A stretch of 64,000 nt of DNA from an uncultured Fibrobacter sp. (GTDB taxonomy: Bacteria > Fibrobacterota > Fibrobacteria > Fibrobacterales > Fibrobacteraceae), in the NCBI GenBank assembly GCA_934699585.1, contig CAKUWY010000001.1:62001-126000 (forward strand), read 5' to 3'. A model generated the notes under the pieces. It was not told where the DNA came from. It saw nothing but the letters and a program-made list of their open reading frames with translations, and did no database searches. Of the stretch, positions 52,484 through 60,416 are shown piece after piece. Numbering within the stretch: the stretch's first letter is position 1; the number at the start of each line of letters is the position of its first letter. Made by a program: the position numbers and the translations under genes.

Positions 52484-53248
52484 ATGCCCATGCGTCCGAC
52501 GTTTACAAAGATCATCTTCGCAGTGGCCCTGGCCTGTTCCGGAGCTTTCGCCCAGGAACTGTGCCCGCATTTCCTTTTGGACAAGGACCTGGTGGTAAAC
52601 GTAGAAGGCAGGTTCGTAAACGAGGCCAAGAGCCGCACCAGCATGGACATCCAGTGGAGGCACCATCCGGAGGCCCTGGACACTTTTTACGTGAGTTTCC
52701 CAAACGCAAAGCCCTTCCGTTTTATTACCGCGGGGGCCTACCGCTACATGGAATTCGAGAACCCGAAAGTCAAGCGGCAGCTGGGGCTGCACCACCTGCG
52801 GGAGACCATCGGCAATACCCCCCTCAGGCTAGACGACCTGGAGCTCCTCGCCAACGGGGCGTTCCTCTGCAAGGACACTACGGAGCAGCCCGCCACCGTC
52901 CTCTCGACCGCACTTTCCAACATGTGGTGGTCCATGTCCGTCAACCGGCTAGAAGAACCGGACAGCGTCTCCATGAGGGGCGCCTACAAAGAAAGCAGGC
53001 TTTTTAGAATCGGGCAGTGGAAGGACTTTTCGGGAACAAGGCTCCCGACCTTGATCAAGCTTTCGAACGAAAAATACCGGGGCGACCTTTGGGTGCGTTC
53101 CGCCTACACCGCCGAGGCCCTGAAAGAAGACCCCATAAAGTCCCGCTACAAGAACGGGTTCAACGGTTTATTCCGAAAAGTTCCGGGAGAGGGGAAACGG
53201 AAAATACCCCTCATACTCAAGCTGAACCAGGAACTCCTGCGCAACTGA
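52484..53248 (+). CDS. Secreted protein of unknown function
   Basis: 254 residues with a signal peptide (IIFAVALACSGAFAQE, cleavage near residue 24). The mature part is a mixed alpha/beta protein with many charged residues (DLVVNVEGRFVNEAKSRTSMDIQW). The pattern faintly recalls a LolA/LolB-type barrel, but I cannot support a family. The last 81 bp overlap the convergent gene at 53168, which would be unusual for two highly expressed genes. A second possible start is six bases downstream (52490). Confidence 0.65.
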   Translation: MPMRPTFTKIIFAVALACSGAFAQELCPHFLLDKDLVVNVEGRFVNEAKSRTSMDIQWRHHPEALDTFYVSFPNAKPFRFITAGAYRYMEFENPKVKRQLGLHHLRETIGNTPLRLDDLELLANGAFLCKDTTEQPATVLSTALSNMWWSMSVNRLEEPDSVSMRGAYKESRLFRIGQWKDFSGTRLPTLIKLSNEKYRGDLWVRSAYTAEALKEDPIKSRYKNGFNGLFRKVPGEGKRKIPLILKLNQELLRN

Positions 53249-54151
53249 GCCGTCGTAGAACCTGGACTTGTACCGTTTCCAACCGCCGAACTGCAGCGAG
53301 ACACTGTTCAGCCCATTGTTCCAGGACAGCTGCGGACCAGCCTTGATTATCCCATAACCCAGGGATTCCTTTTCTACGGAGCCGCCCTTGCGCAGATAAC
53401 CTGTGCGTAGGTAGTTCGTCTCGAAAACACCCGCAAAGTATTCGTTGAAGGCCAGGCGACCGTAGAACTGCAGTTCCATCAAGAAATCCCTGTTGAATAT
53501 GGGCATGTTCCTCTTGTAGTCGTAGCTCTTGGCCTCAAAGTCCGTAGTGATGTCCGACAGCACGTAATGGACGCCAACACCCAGCAGGGAACCTGCCTTG
53601 AAAAAGTATTCCACCGAAGCGCCAAAGTCGAACAGCTGGGAGTAGTCCCAAGCCACAGAGTCATTTTTCCGAACATTGTCCGAAATATAGTCCGCATTCC
53701 AGGTTTCAGCGATACGGCCTGAACCGGTCACGTCAGAGGTCACCATTTCCAGGTTGGAATTGAAGTAGAGGTAGCTCTCGTACATGAACGACACCTCCAG
53801 CTGGGGATTCGTCCTGAGCGGCCTAAGGCCGAGACCTGCAGTATAACCGCCATAAAAAGGAGATACTTCCAAGGAGGCCGCCATTTTCAGGTAGGTGGGC
53901 GTAACGCCCAAGGCATCGCCGTAATTCAGGCTATCCAGGGGTTCAAGCCAGGTGTAACGCAAAGAACCCTCGGCCTGGGGCAGCCACTGCCCCCACACGA
54001 AGGGAGTGTTACCCATGAGCCGCCACGACAGGTTGGGGCCATACCTGAAGCCGTTCTGGGCACTCTGGTTGAAGTCGCCGGCTAGGGCCGATGCGGCAAA
54101 CACCACAAGCACCACGAGAAAACGGGCCAATGTCATGCGAATCGCAATCAT
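53168..54151 (-). CDS. Probable outer-membrane protein of unknown function
   Basis: 327 residues counted from ATG 54151; ATG 54136 is an equally possible start, and neither has a clear ribosome-binding site. Signal peptide (LARFLVVLVVFAASALAG) followed by Tyr/Trp-rich alternating strands (SLRYTWLEPLDSLNYGD, LEVSFMYESYLYFNS) expected for a beta barrel, though the last residues (NFSE) are not the classic terminal Phe. Divergent from the BamE-like gene over an 85-bp gap, so they may share a regulatory region. No family recognised. Confidence 0.7.
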   Translation of the reverse strand: MIAIRMTLARFLVVLVVFAASALAGDFNQSAQNGFRYGPNLSWRLMGNTPFVWGQWLPQAEGSLRYTWLEPLDSLNYGDALGVTPTYLKMAASLEVSPFYGGYTAGLGLRPLRTNPQLEVSFMYESYLYFNSNLEMVTSDVTGSGRIAETWNADYISDNVRKNDSVAWDYSQLFDFGASVEYFFKAGSLLGVGVHYVLSDITTDFEAKSYDYKRNMPIFNRDFLMELQFYGRLAFNEYFAGVFETNYLRTGYLRKGGSVEKESLGYGIIKAGPQLSWNNGLNSVSLQFGGWKRYKSRFYDGSVAQEFLVQLEYEGYFPFPLSRNFSE

Positions 54152-54236
54152 TTCAGCAAAAAAAATAAAAATAATTGCCACTTTTGCTCCACAAATTCTT
54201 ATTATTAGGGGCAAATAAATCTTTATAGGAGAATCT

Positions 54237-54677
54237 ATGAAACTCGCACATATTTGCCTCCTGGGGCTCTCCGCCATGCTGTTCTGGAGCTGCGCCAGCC
54301 GCTATTCCTCTCCGGTCCTTATCGAACGTGGCGAAGGCCGCAAGGAATATGAACGTGAATATTTCGCCATCAAGGAAAGCATGGGCATCGACAAGCGCCT
54401 GAAAGACGTGTTCAAGCAGGGCTATATCGAAGAAGGCATGACCAACGACATGGTGAACCTCCTGTGGGGACCTCCTGACCACGAAAAGACCGACGATTCC
54501 ACCAGCGTGTGGGAATACTACACCCGCGAGGGCGAACTGATTACCCGCCTCTTCTGGAAGCACCCCGACGAAGCCCGCCTCAAGGGCTACGAAGAGGAAT
54601 GGATCCTGGTGAAGATCGAGGGCGACCGCTACGGCGGCTCTCCGGCCCCCACTTCCAGCAAGTCCAGCAACTACTAA
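54237..54677 (+). CDS. BamE/SmpA-like lipoprotein
   Basis: 146 residues. Lipobox FWSC (Cys19). Residues about 60-110 (QGYIEEGMTNDMVNLLWGPPD ... SVWEYYTREGE, in parts) follow the SmpA/OmlA pattern: G-M-T-x-x-x-V-x-x-x-x-G-P-P/D then W-x-Y. BamE helps the BAM complex insert outer-membrane proteins; the fold is also used by other lipoproteins, so the family call is safer than the role. AGGAG precedes ATG. A strong terminator follows. Confidence 0.75.
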   Translation: MKLAHICLLGLSAMLFWSCASRYSSPVLIERGEGRKEYEREYFAIKESMGIDKRLKDVFKQGYIEEGMTNDMVNLLWGPPDHEKTDDSTSVWEYYTREGELITRLFWKHPDEARLKGYEEEWILVKIEGDRYGGSPAPTSSKSSNY

Positions 54678-54699
54678 TTTGAGCAATAGACCATATTTC

Positions 54700-54730
54700 A
54701 GGCCTGCCCCCGGGGTTAGGCCTTTTTTTT
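54700..54730 (+). terminator. Terminator of the BamE-like gene
   Basis: AGGCCT (54700-54705) pairs with AGGCCT (54717-54722), with CCCC/GGGG inside, followed by eight T residues. Confidence 0.92.
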
Positions 54731-54787
54731 CGCCCGTTTTATTTCTAAATTTACGCCCGTTAAATTTAAACCCTCCAAGGAGTATCT

Positions 54788-55549
54788 ATGCGTCAGTATA
54801 TCATCGCTGGTAACTGGAAAATGAACAAGACCGTGAGCGAATCTGTTGAACTCGCCAAGGCCATCGTTGAAGCCGTCAAGGACGTGAAGAAGACCGAAGT
54901 GGTCATCGGACCCACCTACCTCGCCGCCGCCAAGGTCGCCGACGTGATCAAGGGTTCCAACGTGAAGCTCGCCATCCAGGACATCCACTGGCAGGACCAG
55001 GGCGCATTCACCGGTAAGGTTTCCGTGGACATGGTCAAGGAAATCGGCGCCGACTACATCATCATCGGCCACTCCGAACAGCGCCAGTACTTCCACGAAA
55101 CTGACGAAACCGTGAACCTGAAGGTCAAGAAGACCCTCGCCGCCGGCATCAAGCCCATCATCTGCATCGGCGAAACCCTCGACGAACGCAACGGCGGCAA
55201 GCTGGAATCCGTTCTCAGCACCCAGGTCAAGGGCGCCTTCAAGGACGTTTCCGCCGAAGACGCAGCCAAGTGCGTGCTGGCCTACGAACCCGTTTGGGCA
55301 ATCGGTACCGGCGTGGTCGCTACCGACGAACAGGCCCAGGACACCCAGGCTTTCGTCCGCTCCGTGGTCAAGGAAATCTACGGCGAAGCCGTTGCCGAAG
55401 GCATGCGCATCCAGTACGGTGGTTCCATGAAGCCGGGTAACGCTGCCGGCCTTTTGGCCCAGAAGGACATCGACGGTGGCCTCATCGGCGGTGCAGCCCT
55501 CAAGGCCGACACCTTCAAGGGTATCATCGACGCTGCCGAAGCCCGCTAA
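54788..55549 (+). CDS. tpiA: Triosephosphate isomerase
   Basis: 253 residues. Interconverts DHAP and glyceraldehyde-3-phosphate in glycolysis. IIAGNWKMNKT (Asn and Lys of the active site), IIGHSEQRQYF (catalytic His), and AYEPVWAIGTG (catalytic Glu and loop 6) are intact. AAGGAG before ATG; TAAATTTACG at about 54748 may be the promoter. Strongly biased codon use, consistent with high expression. secG follows after 45 nt. Confidence 0.98.
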   Translation: MRQYIIAGNWKMNKTVSESVELAKAIVEAVKDVKKTEVVIGPTYLAAAKVADVIKGSNVKLAIQDIHWQDQGAFTGKVSVDMVKEIGADYIIIGHSEQRQYFHETDETVNLKVKKTLAAGIKPIICIGETLDERNGGKLESVLSTQVKGAFKDVSAEDAAKCVLAYEPVWAIGTGVVATDEQAQDTQAFVRSVVKEIYGEAVAEGMRIQYGGSMKPGNAAGLLAQKDIDGGLIGGAALKADTFKGIIDAAEAR

Positions 55550-55594
55550 GACGCCGCGGCAAAGCCACAAACATTTAACCTAAGGTAAAAGACT

Positions 55595-56020
55595 ATGACA
55601 ACACTCTTTTGGATTGGTATCGTCCTCCACGTGTTCCTCTGCCTGTTCCTCATGCTGCTCGTGCTCGTGCAGAACGACAAGATGGGAGGCCTTGCAGGTC
55701 TCGGCGGAATGACTTCTCAGTCTGCATTCTCCACTGCAGGTGCTGCCACCTTCATCCAGAAGCTCACCCGCGGCGTGGCCGTGCTGTTCTTTATCGTGGT
55801 GTTCGCCCTCGGCCTGATTACTGCCAAGCAAGACCAGGCTGTGGAAGAATCTTCGATGCAGAAAGCGACCCGCGAAAATGCCGCCCAGCAGGCTCCCACC
55901 ATTCCGGCCCTGCCCGGTGACTTTGCGGCTCCTGCCGCCGAGGCTCCTGCTGCTCCCGCAGCCGATGTCGCTCCCGCCGCCCCGGCTGAAGCTCCTGCCG
56001 CTGCACCCGCCGCAGAGTAA
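55595..56020 (+). CDS. secG: Protein translocase subunit SecG
   Basis: 141 residues. Two transmembrane helices (about 6-26 and 50-72) around the conserved QNDKMGGLAGLGGMTSQSAF loop (given in part) typical of SecG. Part of the SecYEG channel. The Ala/Pro-rich tail from about 95 (APAAEAPAAPA type) is a low-complexity extension beyond the 75-110 residues usual for the family. The tpiA-secG pairing is common in bacteria. Confidence 0.95.
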   Translation: MTTLFWIGIVLHVFLCLFLMLLVLVQNDKMGGLAGLGGMTSQSAFSTAGAATFIQKLTRGVAVLFFIVVFALGLITAKQDQAVEESSMQKATRENAAQQAPTIPALPGDFAAPAAEAPAAPAADVAPAAPAEAPAAAPAAE

Positions 56021-56063
56021 GTGTTTGCGGGAGCAATCCCGACAGTCCAACCGCTTATGGAAG

Positions 56064-56113
56064 TCCGCCCTGCTCTTGCGGGGTGGATTTTTCATTGCGC
56101 CGAAGGCGCAATG
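56064..56113 (+). terminator. Terminator of tpiA-secG followed by a second hairpin
   Basis: TCCGCCC (56064-56070) with GGGTGGA (56081-56087) and TTTTT to 56092, then CATTGCGCC-GAA-GGCGCAATG (56093-56113). Confidence 0.88.
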
Positions 56114-56115
56114 AA

Positions 56116-56262
56116 AATGTGGAGTGCGAGATGAGAGATGTAGAATTTGGAATTAGTCATTACACATTCCACATTACACATTCCACATTTCACATTAAAC
56201 AACTCTCATTACACACCTCACACCACACATTTCACATTACACATCGTTTTCTACTTTTCCTT
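56116..56262. repeat. Long block of AATGTG/CACATT degenerate repeats
   Basis: One short forward arm (AAAATGTGGAGTGCGAGATGAGAGATG words) then about 100 nt of CACATTCCACATTACACATT-like words. In frame with murD it would read as a His/Thr-rich peptide, but that is an artefact of the repeats. Confidence 0.8.
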
Positions 56263-56278
56263 TCCAGAGGTATTTAAT

Positions 56279-57658
56279 ATGCAGAATACATTGGTCGCTC
56301 CCGTTGGCATTTTGGGTTTTGGCGTCGAAGGCCAGAGCACCTTTAACTACCTGGTCCGCACGGGCATCAAGGAAATAGTGGTCATGGACAAGAACCCGGT
56401 AACATTGCCGGATGTGCCCGCCGGAGTGAATGTCAAGACCTTCAGCGGAGAGGGCTACCTGGACGGGCTTAAGGACTGCGTGACCGTGGTGCGCTCCGCA
56501 GGGGTTTACCCCATGAGCCAGGAACTGTTCAAGTTCCAGATGAACGGCGGCCTCATGACCAGCCAGATCCAGCTGTTTTTAGAACAAACTAAATCCAAAA
56601 AGACGGTAGGCGTCACCGGGACCCTCGGCAAGGGCTCTACCGTAAGCATGATCAGCCACATCCTGACCAAGTGCGGCGTGAACAACGAGATTGGCGGAAA
56701 CTTCGGCGTGCCCGCCCTGGACCTTCTGGAAAGGTCAACCGCCGACCGGGTGAGCATTCTGGAGCTTTCCAGTTTCCAGCTCATGACCCTGTCCGTTTCA
56801 CCGGACGTAGCCGTAGTGCTCCGGGTCTCTACCGAACACCTGGACTGGCACAAGACCGTAGAGGAATACCGTGACGCCAAGGCGAACCTGGTCCGCTGGC
56901 AAAAGCGGGACGGGACCTGCGTGTACCTGAAGGACGCAGCCCCCACCGCCAAAATCGCTTCTGAAAGCCCGGCCAGAACAAAGTACGCCGTCGCCCTGGC
57001 CGACGGCCCGAGTGCAGGTCAAGGCGACGCCGTCATCGAAGGCGCCACCCTGACCATCGACGGCGAAAAACTGTTCCTCTCCGACTGCAAGGTGCGGGGA
57101 ATCTACCAGCTAGAGAACATGGCGGCGGCGACGCTTGCCTGTAAGGCCCTGGGAATCCGGGTGGCGGACGCCCTCGAGGCCCTCAAGACCTACGAGACCC
57201 TCCCCTTCCGCATGGAATTCAAGGGCGAAAAGGGCGGCATCGAGTTCTTCAACGACAGCTACGCCACCCGTCCTGACGCAACCATCGCCGCCACCGCCAG
57301 CATGGACCGCCCCTTCGCGCTGATCCTCGGCGGCTCCGAAAAGAACGCGGACTTTACCGAACTTTCGAACATCCTCGTAAAAGAGCGCCCAAACCTAAGG
57401 CGCATCGCCCTCATCGGAGCCACCGCGCAGCGCATGCTGGAATCCCTGTCGCAGGCCGGCCTCAAAACGGCTGGCGAAAACGGGAGCGGCATCCAGGCCA
57501 CCATCTTCCCCACCCTGGAAGAGGCCTTCCAGGACAGCCTGTCCATCGGCAAGGGCGGCATCGTCATCATGAGCCCCGCCTGCGCCAGTTTCGGCCTGTT
57601 CAAGAACTACAAGGAACGGGGAAAGGCCTTCGACAGGCTGGTGGAAAACTATGGCTAA
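56279..57658 (+). CDS. murD: UDP-MurNAc-L-alanine--D-glutamate ligase
   Basis: 459 residues from ATG 56279 (AGAGG upstream). Adds D-Glu to UDP-MurNAc-L-Ala. GILGFGVEGQST start, GVTGTLGKGSTVSMI P-loop (about 115-130; GTLGKGST where GTNGKTT is usual), RVSTEHLDWHKTVEEY, and NDSYATRPDATIAA are present. It is placed after tpiA-secG instead of in the dcw cluster. Upstream repeats separate it from secG. Confidence 0.95.
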   Translation: MQNTLVAPVGILGFGVEGQSTFNYLVRTGIKEIVVMDKNPVTLPDVPAGVNVKTFSGEGYLDGLKDCVTVVRSAGVYPMSQELFKFQMNGGLMTSQIQLFLEQTKSKKTVGVTGTLGKGSTVSMISHILTKCGVNNEIGGNFGVPALDLLERSTADRVSILELSSFQLMTLSVSPDVAVVLRVSTEHLDWHKTVEEYRDAKANLVRWQKRDGTCVYLKDAAPTAKIASESPARTKYAVALADGPSAGQGDAVIEGATLTIDGEKLFLSDCKVRGIYQLENMAAATLACKALGIRVADALEALKTYETLPFRMEFKGEKGGIEFFNDSYATRPDATIAATASMDRPFALILGGSEKNADFTELSNILVKERPNLRRIALIGATAQRMLESLSQAGLKTAGENGSGIQATIFPTLEEAFQDSLSIGKGGIVIMSPACASFGLFKNYKERGKAFDRLVENYG

Positions 57659-57669
57659 ACCGTAGTCTT

Positions 57670-57725
57670 AGTTACTAGATTGTCTTATATCAAGAAACTT
57701 CTTGAAAACCGCAACACTAGTAACT
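57670..57725. repeat. Inverted repeat after murD
   Basis: AGTTACTAG (57670-57678) and CTAGTAACT (57717-57725) enclose CAAGAA-AC-TTCTTG (57691-57704). No T run; it resembles the degenerate GTTATGAG/GTAACTCAG repeat class. Confidence 0.6.
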
Positions 57726-57795
57726 CAGAACTCGTAACTGCGTAAAATTTTTCAATTTTTACGCCCTCCCCCTTTACAAGCGGGTCACTTTAATC

Positions 57796-57803
57796 TAAAT
57801 TTG
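57796..57803 (+). promoter_or_regulatory. TAAATTTG promoter element of tRNA-Leu
   Basis: TAAATTTG fits TAnnTTTG and ends 21 bp before the first tRNA base. It lies within a CGGGTCA/TGACCCG inverted repeat (57781-57787 with 57802-57808). Confidence 0.5.
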
Positions 57804-57824
57804 ACCCGTTCCATTAAGGACCAC

Positions 57825-57908
57825 GCGGTCGTGGTGGAATTGGTAGACACGCTAGCTTGAGGTGCTAGTGGGAGCAATCTCATGACAGTTCAAGTCTGTC
57901 CGACCGCA
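57825..57908 (+). tRNA. tRNA-Leu (anticodon GAG)
   Basis: 84 nt. Acceptor GCGGTCG/CGACCGC with discriminator A, D arm with TGGTAGACA, anticodon stem CTAGC/GCTAG with loop TTGAGGT (anticodon GAG at 57859-57861), long variable arm GGGAGCAATCTC of class II tRNAs, and T arm GTTCAAGTC. CCA is not encoded. GAG reads CUC and CUU codons. Confidence 0.96.
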
Positions 57909-57914
57909 GAAGAG

Positions 57915-57946
57915 ACCCGGCTTAACCGCCGGGTTTTCTTTTTTCT
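57915..57946 (+). terminator. Terminator of tRNA-Leu
   Basis: ACCCGGC (57915-57921) and GCCGGGT (57928-57934) followed by TTTCTTTTTT. Confidence 0.92.
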
Positions 57947-57991
57947 ATTTTTTGAACGAACATCAACCACCTTTTACTATTCTTTTGGACT

Positions 57992-58024
57992 GGATCCTTC
58001 GTCGCTACACTCCTCAGGATGACG
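57992..58024. repeat. Diverged GGATCC...GGATGACG repeat
   Basis: GGATCCTTCGTCGCTACACTCCTCAGGATGACG, in parts: GGATCC at the left and AGGATGACG at the right as in the GTCATCC family, with a longer, less paired centre. Confidence 0.5.
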
Positions 58025-58039
58025 CTTCTTGTCCCCAGC

Positions 58040-58112
58040 GGCCCTAATACCTAACACCTAATACCTATCCCTTAAATCCTAGATCCTAGCCCCTAGATCC
58101 TACCCCCTATTC
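58040..58112 (+). repeat. CCTAATACCTAACAC / CCTAGATCC degenerate tandem repeats
   Basis: Runs of CCTAATA, CCTAACA, CCTATCC, CCTAGATCCTAGCCC ending at the tgt start codon; complementary in sense to the 17113 repeats. The repeat occupies the place of the leader and leaves no clear ribosome-binding site. Confidence 0.75.
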
Positions 58113-58113
58113 C

Positions 58114-59250
58114 ATGAACCGTTTCGAACTCCTGAAAACTTCCAAGAAATCGAAGGCACGCCTCGGCGTGGTCCACACCGACCACGGCGACGTGACGACC
58201 CCCATCTTTATGCCCGTGGGCACCGAGGCGACCGTCAAGGCGGTCACGCCCGCCCAGCTCAAGGACATCAAGGCGGAAATCATCCTCGCGAACACCTACC
58301 ACCTGTACCTGCGCCCCACCACGCCCCGCATCGCGAAGGCGGGCGGCATCCACAAGTTCATGGCTTGGGATGGCCCGGTGTTAACCGACAGCGGCGGATT
58401 CCAGGTATGGAGCCTGAAGGATTTGCGCAAGATTACGCCCGAAGGCGTGGAATTCAGGAGTATCCTGGACGGTTCAAAACACTTCTTTAGCCCCGCAAGT
58501 GTCATGAACGCCCAGCGCGAAATAGGCGCAGACATCATCATGGCGCTCGACGAGTGCACGCCCTTCCCGAGTACAGCGAAGGAGGCGGAACATAGCCTCA
58601 AGTTCACCCTCAAGTGGACCGCGGAAGCCATGCAATGGCTCAAGGAGCACCCGCCCATCCACGGTTACGACCAACAGTTCTTCGGGATTATCCAGGGCGG
58701 CATGCACAAGAACTTGCGCAAGCAGGCGATTGATCGCATTGCGGAACTCGGGCCCGACGGTTTTGCGATGGGTGGCCTCTCCGTAGGCGAGCCCACCGAG
58801 ACGATGTACGAGATTGCGGATTTTTGCACCGACATTCTGCCGCAGGACCACGCCCGCTACGTGATGGGCGTGGGCACGCCGTGGAACCTGCTGGAGCTCA
58901 TCGAGCGCGGCGTGGATATGTGCGACTGCGTGATGCCTACCCGCAACGCCCGTAACGGCATGCTGTTTACCAGCGAGGGCGTGTTGCGTTACAAGGCAGC
59001 CCGCCATGCCGAAGAATTCGACAAGCCCGTGGACCCCAACTGCGACTGCTACTGCTGCCGGAACTTCAGCCGGGCGTACCTGCGCCACCTGCACCACGCC
59101 GGGGAATCCCTGGGCTTTACGCTGGCCAGCATCCACAACCTGCATTTTTACCTGCACCTGATGCGGGAGGCCAAGCGGCACATCGCCGACGACACCTTCG
59201 AGGAGTGGAAAAAGGAACAGTGCGAAATTCTGCAGCGGGACTTGCAGTAA
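58114..59250 (+). CDS. tgt: tRNA-guanine transglycosylase (queuine/preQ1)
   Basis: 378 residues. Exchanges G34 of GUN-anticodon tRNAs for preQ1. PVGTEATVKAVTP, DSGGFQVWSL (catalytic Asp), GGLSVGEP, and VMPTRNARNG (nucleophile region) are present. The zinc site CDCYCC...H (about residues 311-345) is intact. Bacterial length. The gene starts one base after degenerate repeats. Confidence 0.97.
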   Translation: MNRFELLKTSKKSKARLGVVHTDHGDVTTPIFMPVGTEATVKAVTPAQLKDIKAEIILANTYHLYLRPTTPRIAKAGGIHKFMAWDGPVLTDSGGFQVWSLKDLRKITPEGVEFRSILDGSKHFFSPASVMNAQREIGADIIMALDECTPFPSTAKEAEHSLKFTLKWTAEAMQWLKEHPPIHGYDQQFFGIIQGGMHKNLRKQAIDRIAELGPDGFAMGGLSVGEPTETMYEIADFCTDILPQDHARYVMGVGTPWNLLELIERGVDMCDCVMPTRNARNGMLFTSEGVLRYKAARHAEEFDKPVDPNCDCYCCRNFSRAYLRHLHHAGESLGFTLASIHNLHFYLHLMREAKRHIADDTFEEWKKEQCEILQRDLQ

Positions 59251-59269
59251 CCACCAACCAGGCCCAGTC

Positions 59270-60223
59270 TTGCTCAACTCCATCTACATCGAGATTACCG
59301 ACGCCTGCAACCTGAACTGCAGTTTCTGTCCCTGCGGAAAATCGTCGCCTGGGCCGAGCGACAAATCTATCGCAAAAAGTGCGCCAACAAATTCTGGCGC
59401 CCACCGCACCTTCATGGATTCCACCCTTTTCGAACGGTGTATCCAGCAGGCGGCCCTCCATACCGAAAACGTCTATTTCCATATTTTGGGAGAGCCCACG
59501 CTCCACCCCGGATTCGTACATTACCTGAAGGCGCTAGAGTCCACGCCACCGAAGCTGAACCTGACCACCAACGGCTCCACAATCGCCCGGGTGGGCAAGC
59601 ACCTGCTGCAAAGCGGGGCACTCCGGCAGGTGAACTTTTCCACCCACGCCTACGGTGAACTCGGGCCAGACCAAGCACAGGCCTACCTTCAAGACGTGCT
59701 GGACTTTTGCCAGATGGCTCTTGCAGAGCGCCCCGACCTGTACCTCAATCTAAGGCTCTGGAACGCGGGAGACTTTCCCGACGCAGACCGCCAGCGGGAC
59801 TGGAACCGCCTGATGCTTGCCCAAGTCGCACAGACCTTCGGTCTCGACGGCAAAGACGTTCTAGACCCGGAGCATTTCTGCAGCCGGCACAAGAGCTTTC
59901 CCGTCCAAGGCAGGCTCTACCTGCACCAGGACTCCCGCTTTGAATGGCCCGGGTTAGACGAGAGACGAGAGGCGAGAGACGAGAGATATGTACAGGGAAC
60001 CTGCCACGGGTTAGAAACCCATGTAGGAATCCTTCACGACGGGCGTGTTGTGCCCTGCTGTCTGGATTACCAGGGGCAAATCACCCTGGGAAACATCCAA
60101 GAACAGTCCCTGACCGAGATATTAAAAAGCCCCCTCGCCCAAAATCTGCGAGAAGGCTTTCGAAAGCACGAGTTGCGCCACCCGTTGTGTCAAAACTGCT
60201 CTTTTTGCAGGCGTTTCAAGTGA
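59270..60223 (+). CDS. Radical SAM protein with SPASM-like C-terminus
   Basis: 317 residues, apparently from TTG 59270, 19 nt after tgt; no ATG fits the conserved N-terminus. CNLNCSFC (C13, C17, C20) binds the SAM [4Fe-4S] cluster, HILGEPTLHP follows, and the C-terminal part has CHG, VPCCLDYQG and CQNCSFC cysteines for auxiliary clusters (SPASM/twitch type). Two stretches look inserted: about residues 25-44 after the CxxxCxxC motif, and residues about 229-239 (DERREARDERY), which derive from a GACGAGA tandem repeat. Substrate unknown; position after tgt does not fix a role. Confidence 0.87.
   Translation: MLNSIYIEITDACNLNCSFCPCGKSSPGPSDKSIAKSAPTNSGAHRTFMDSTLFERCIQQAALHTENVYFHILGEPTLHPGFVHYLKALESTPPKLNLTTNGSTIARVGKHLLQSGALRQVNFSTHAYGELGPDQAQAYLQDVLDFCQMALAERPDLYLNLRLWNAGDFPDADRQRDWNRLMLAQVAQTFGLDGKDVLDPEHFCSRHKSFPVQGRLYLHQDSRFEWPGLDERREARDERYVQGTCHGLETHVGILHDGRVVPCCLDYQGQITLGNIQEQSLTEILKSPLAQNLREGFRKHELRHPLCQNCSFCRRFK
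59956..59988 (+). repeat. GACGAGA tandem repeat inside the radical SAM gene
   Basis: Four GACGAGA/GGCGAGA units in 33 bp, in frame, coding for an Asp/Glu/Arg run. Confidence 0.8.
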
Positions 60224-60230
60224 AAAACGC

Positions 60231-60317
60231 CTAGAAAGTCACCAAAAAAAGCACCAGACCCGAGAAAACGGCAATGAAGTTCGCAAGAAATGTGTTTGTT
60301 GTCAGGTTCTTGAGCAT
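60231..60317 (-). CDS. Possible 28-residue membrane peptide
   Basis: ATG 60317 to TAG 60231 codes MLKNLTTNTFLANFIAVF and ten more mostly hydrophobic residues, enough for one transmembrane helix. No strong ribosome-binding site. It lies alone in the 190-bp gap before the kinase gene, on the other strand, so it could be chance, a small membrane protein, or a type I toxin-like peptide. Confidence 0.3.
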   Translation of the reverse strand: MLKNLTTNTFLANFIAVFSGLVLFLVTF

Positions 60318-60400
60318 GACTCAATTTTAAAAAGAATATTCCATTTTTCAATGTAACAGAAATCACATTGCGATTTTCATCACATTTGTCAAAATGAAAT

Positions 60401-60408
60401 TATATTTA
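60401..60408 (+). promoter_or_regulatory. TATATTTA promoter element of the kinase gene
   Basis: TATATTTA eight bases before ATG 60417, with no space for a normal ribosome-binding site. Either the mRNA is almost leaderless or the true start is further in. Confidence 0.4.
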
Positions 60409-60416
60409 CAATAGTT

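Noticed and set aside
56147..56278. In-frame 44-codon extension of murD, rich in His and Thr
   Set aside because: It is translated CACATT-type repeat DNA; a good ribosome-binding site and conserved N-terminus start at 56279.
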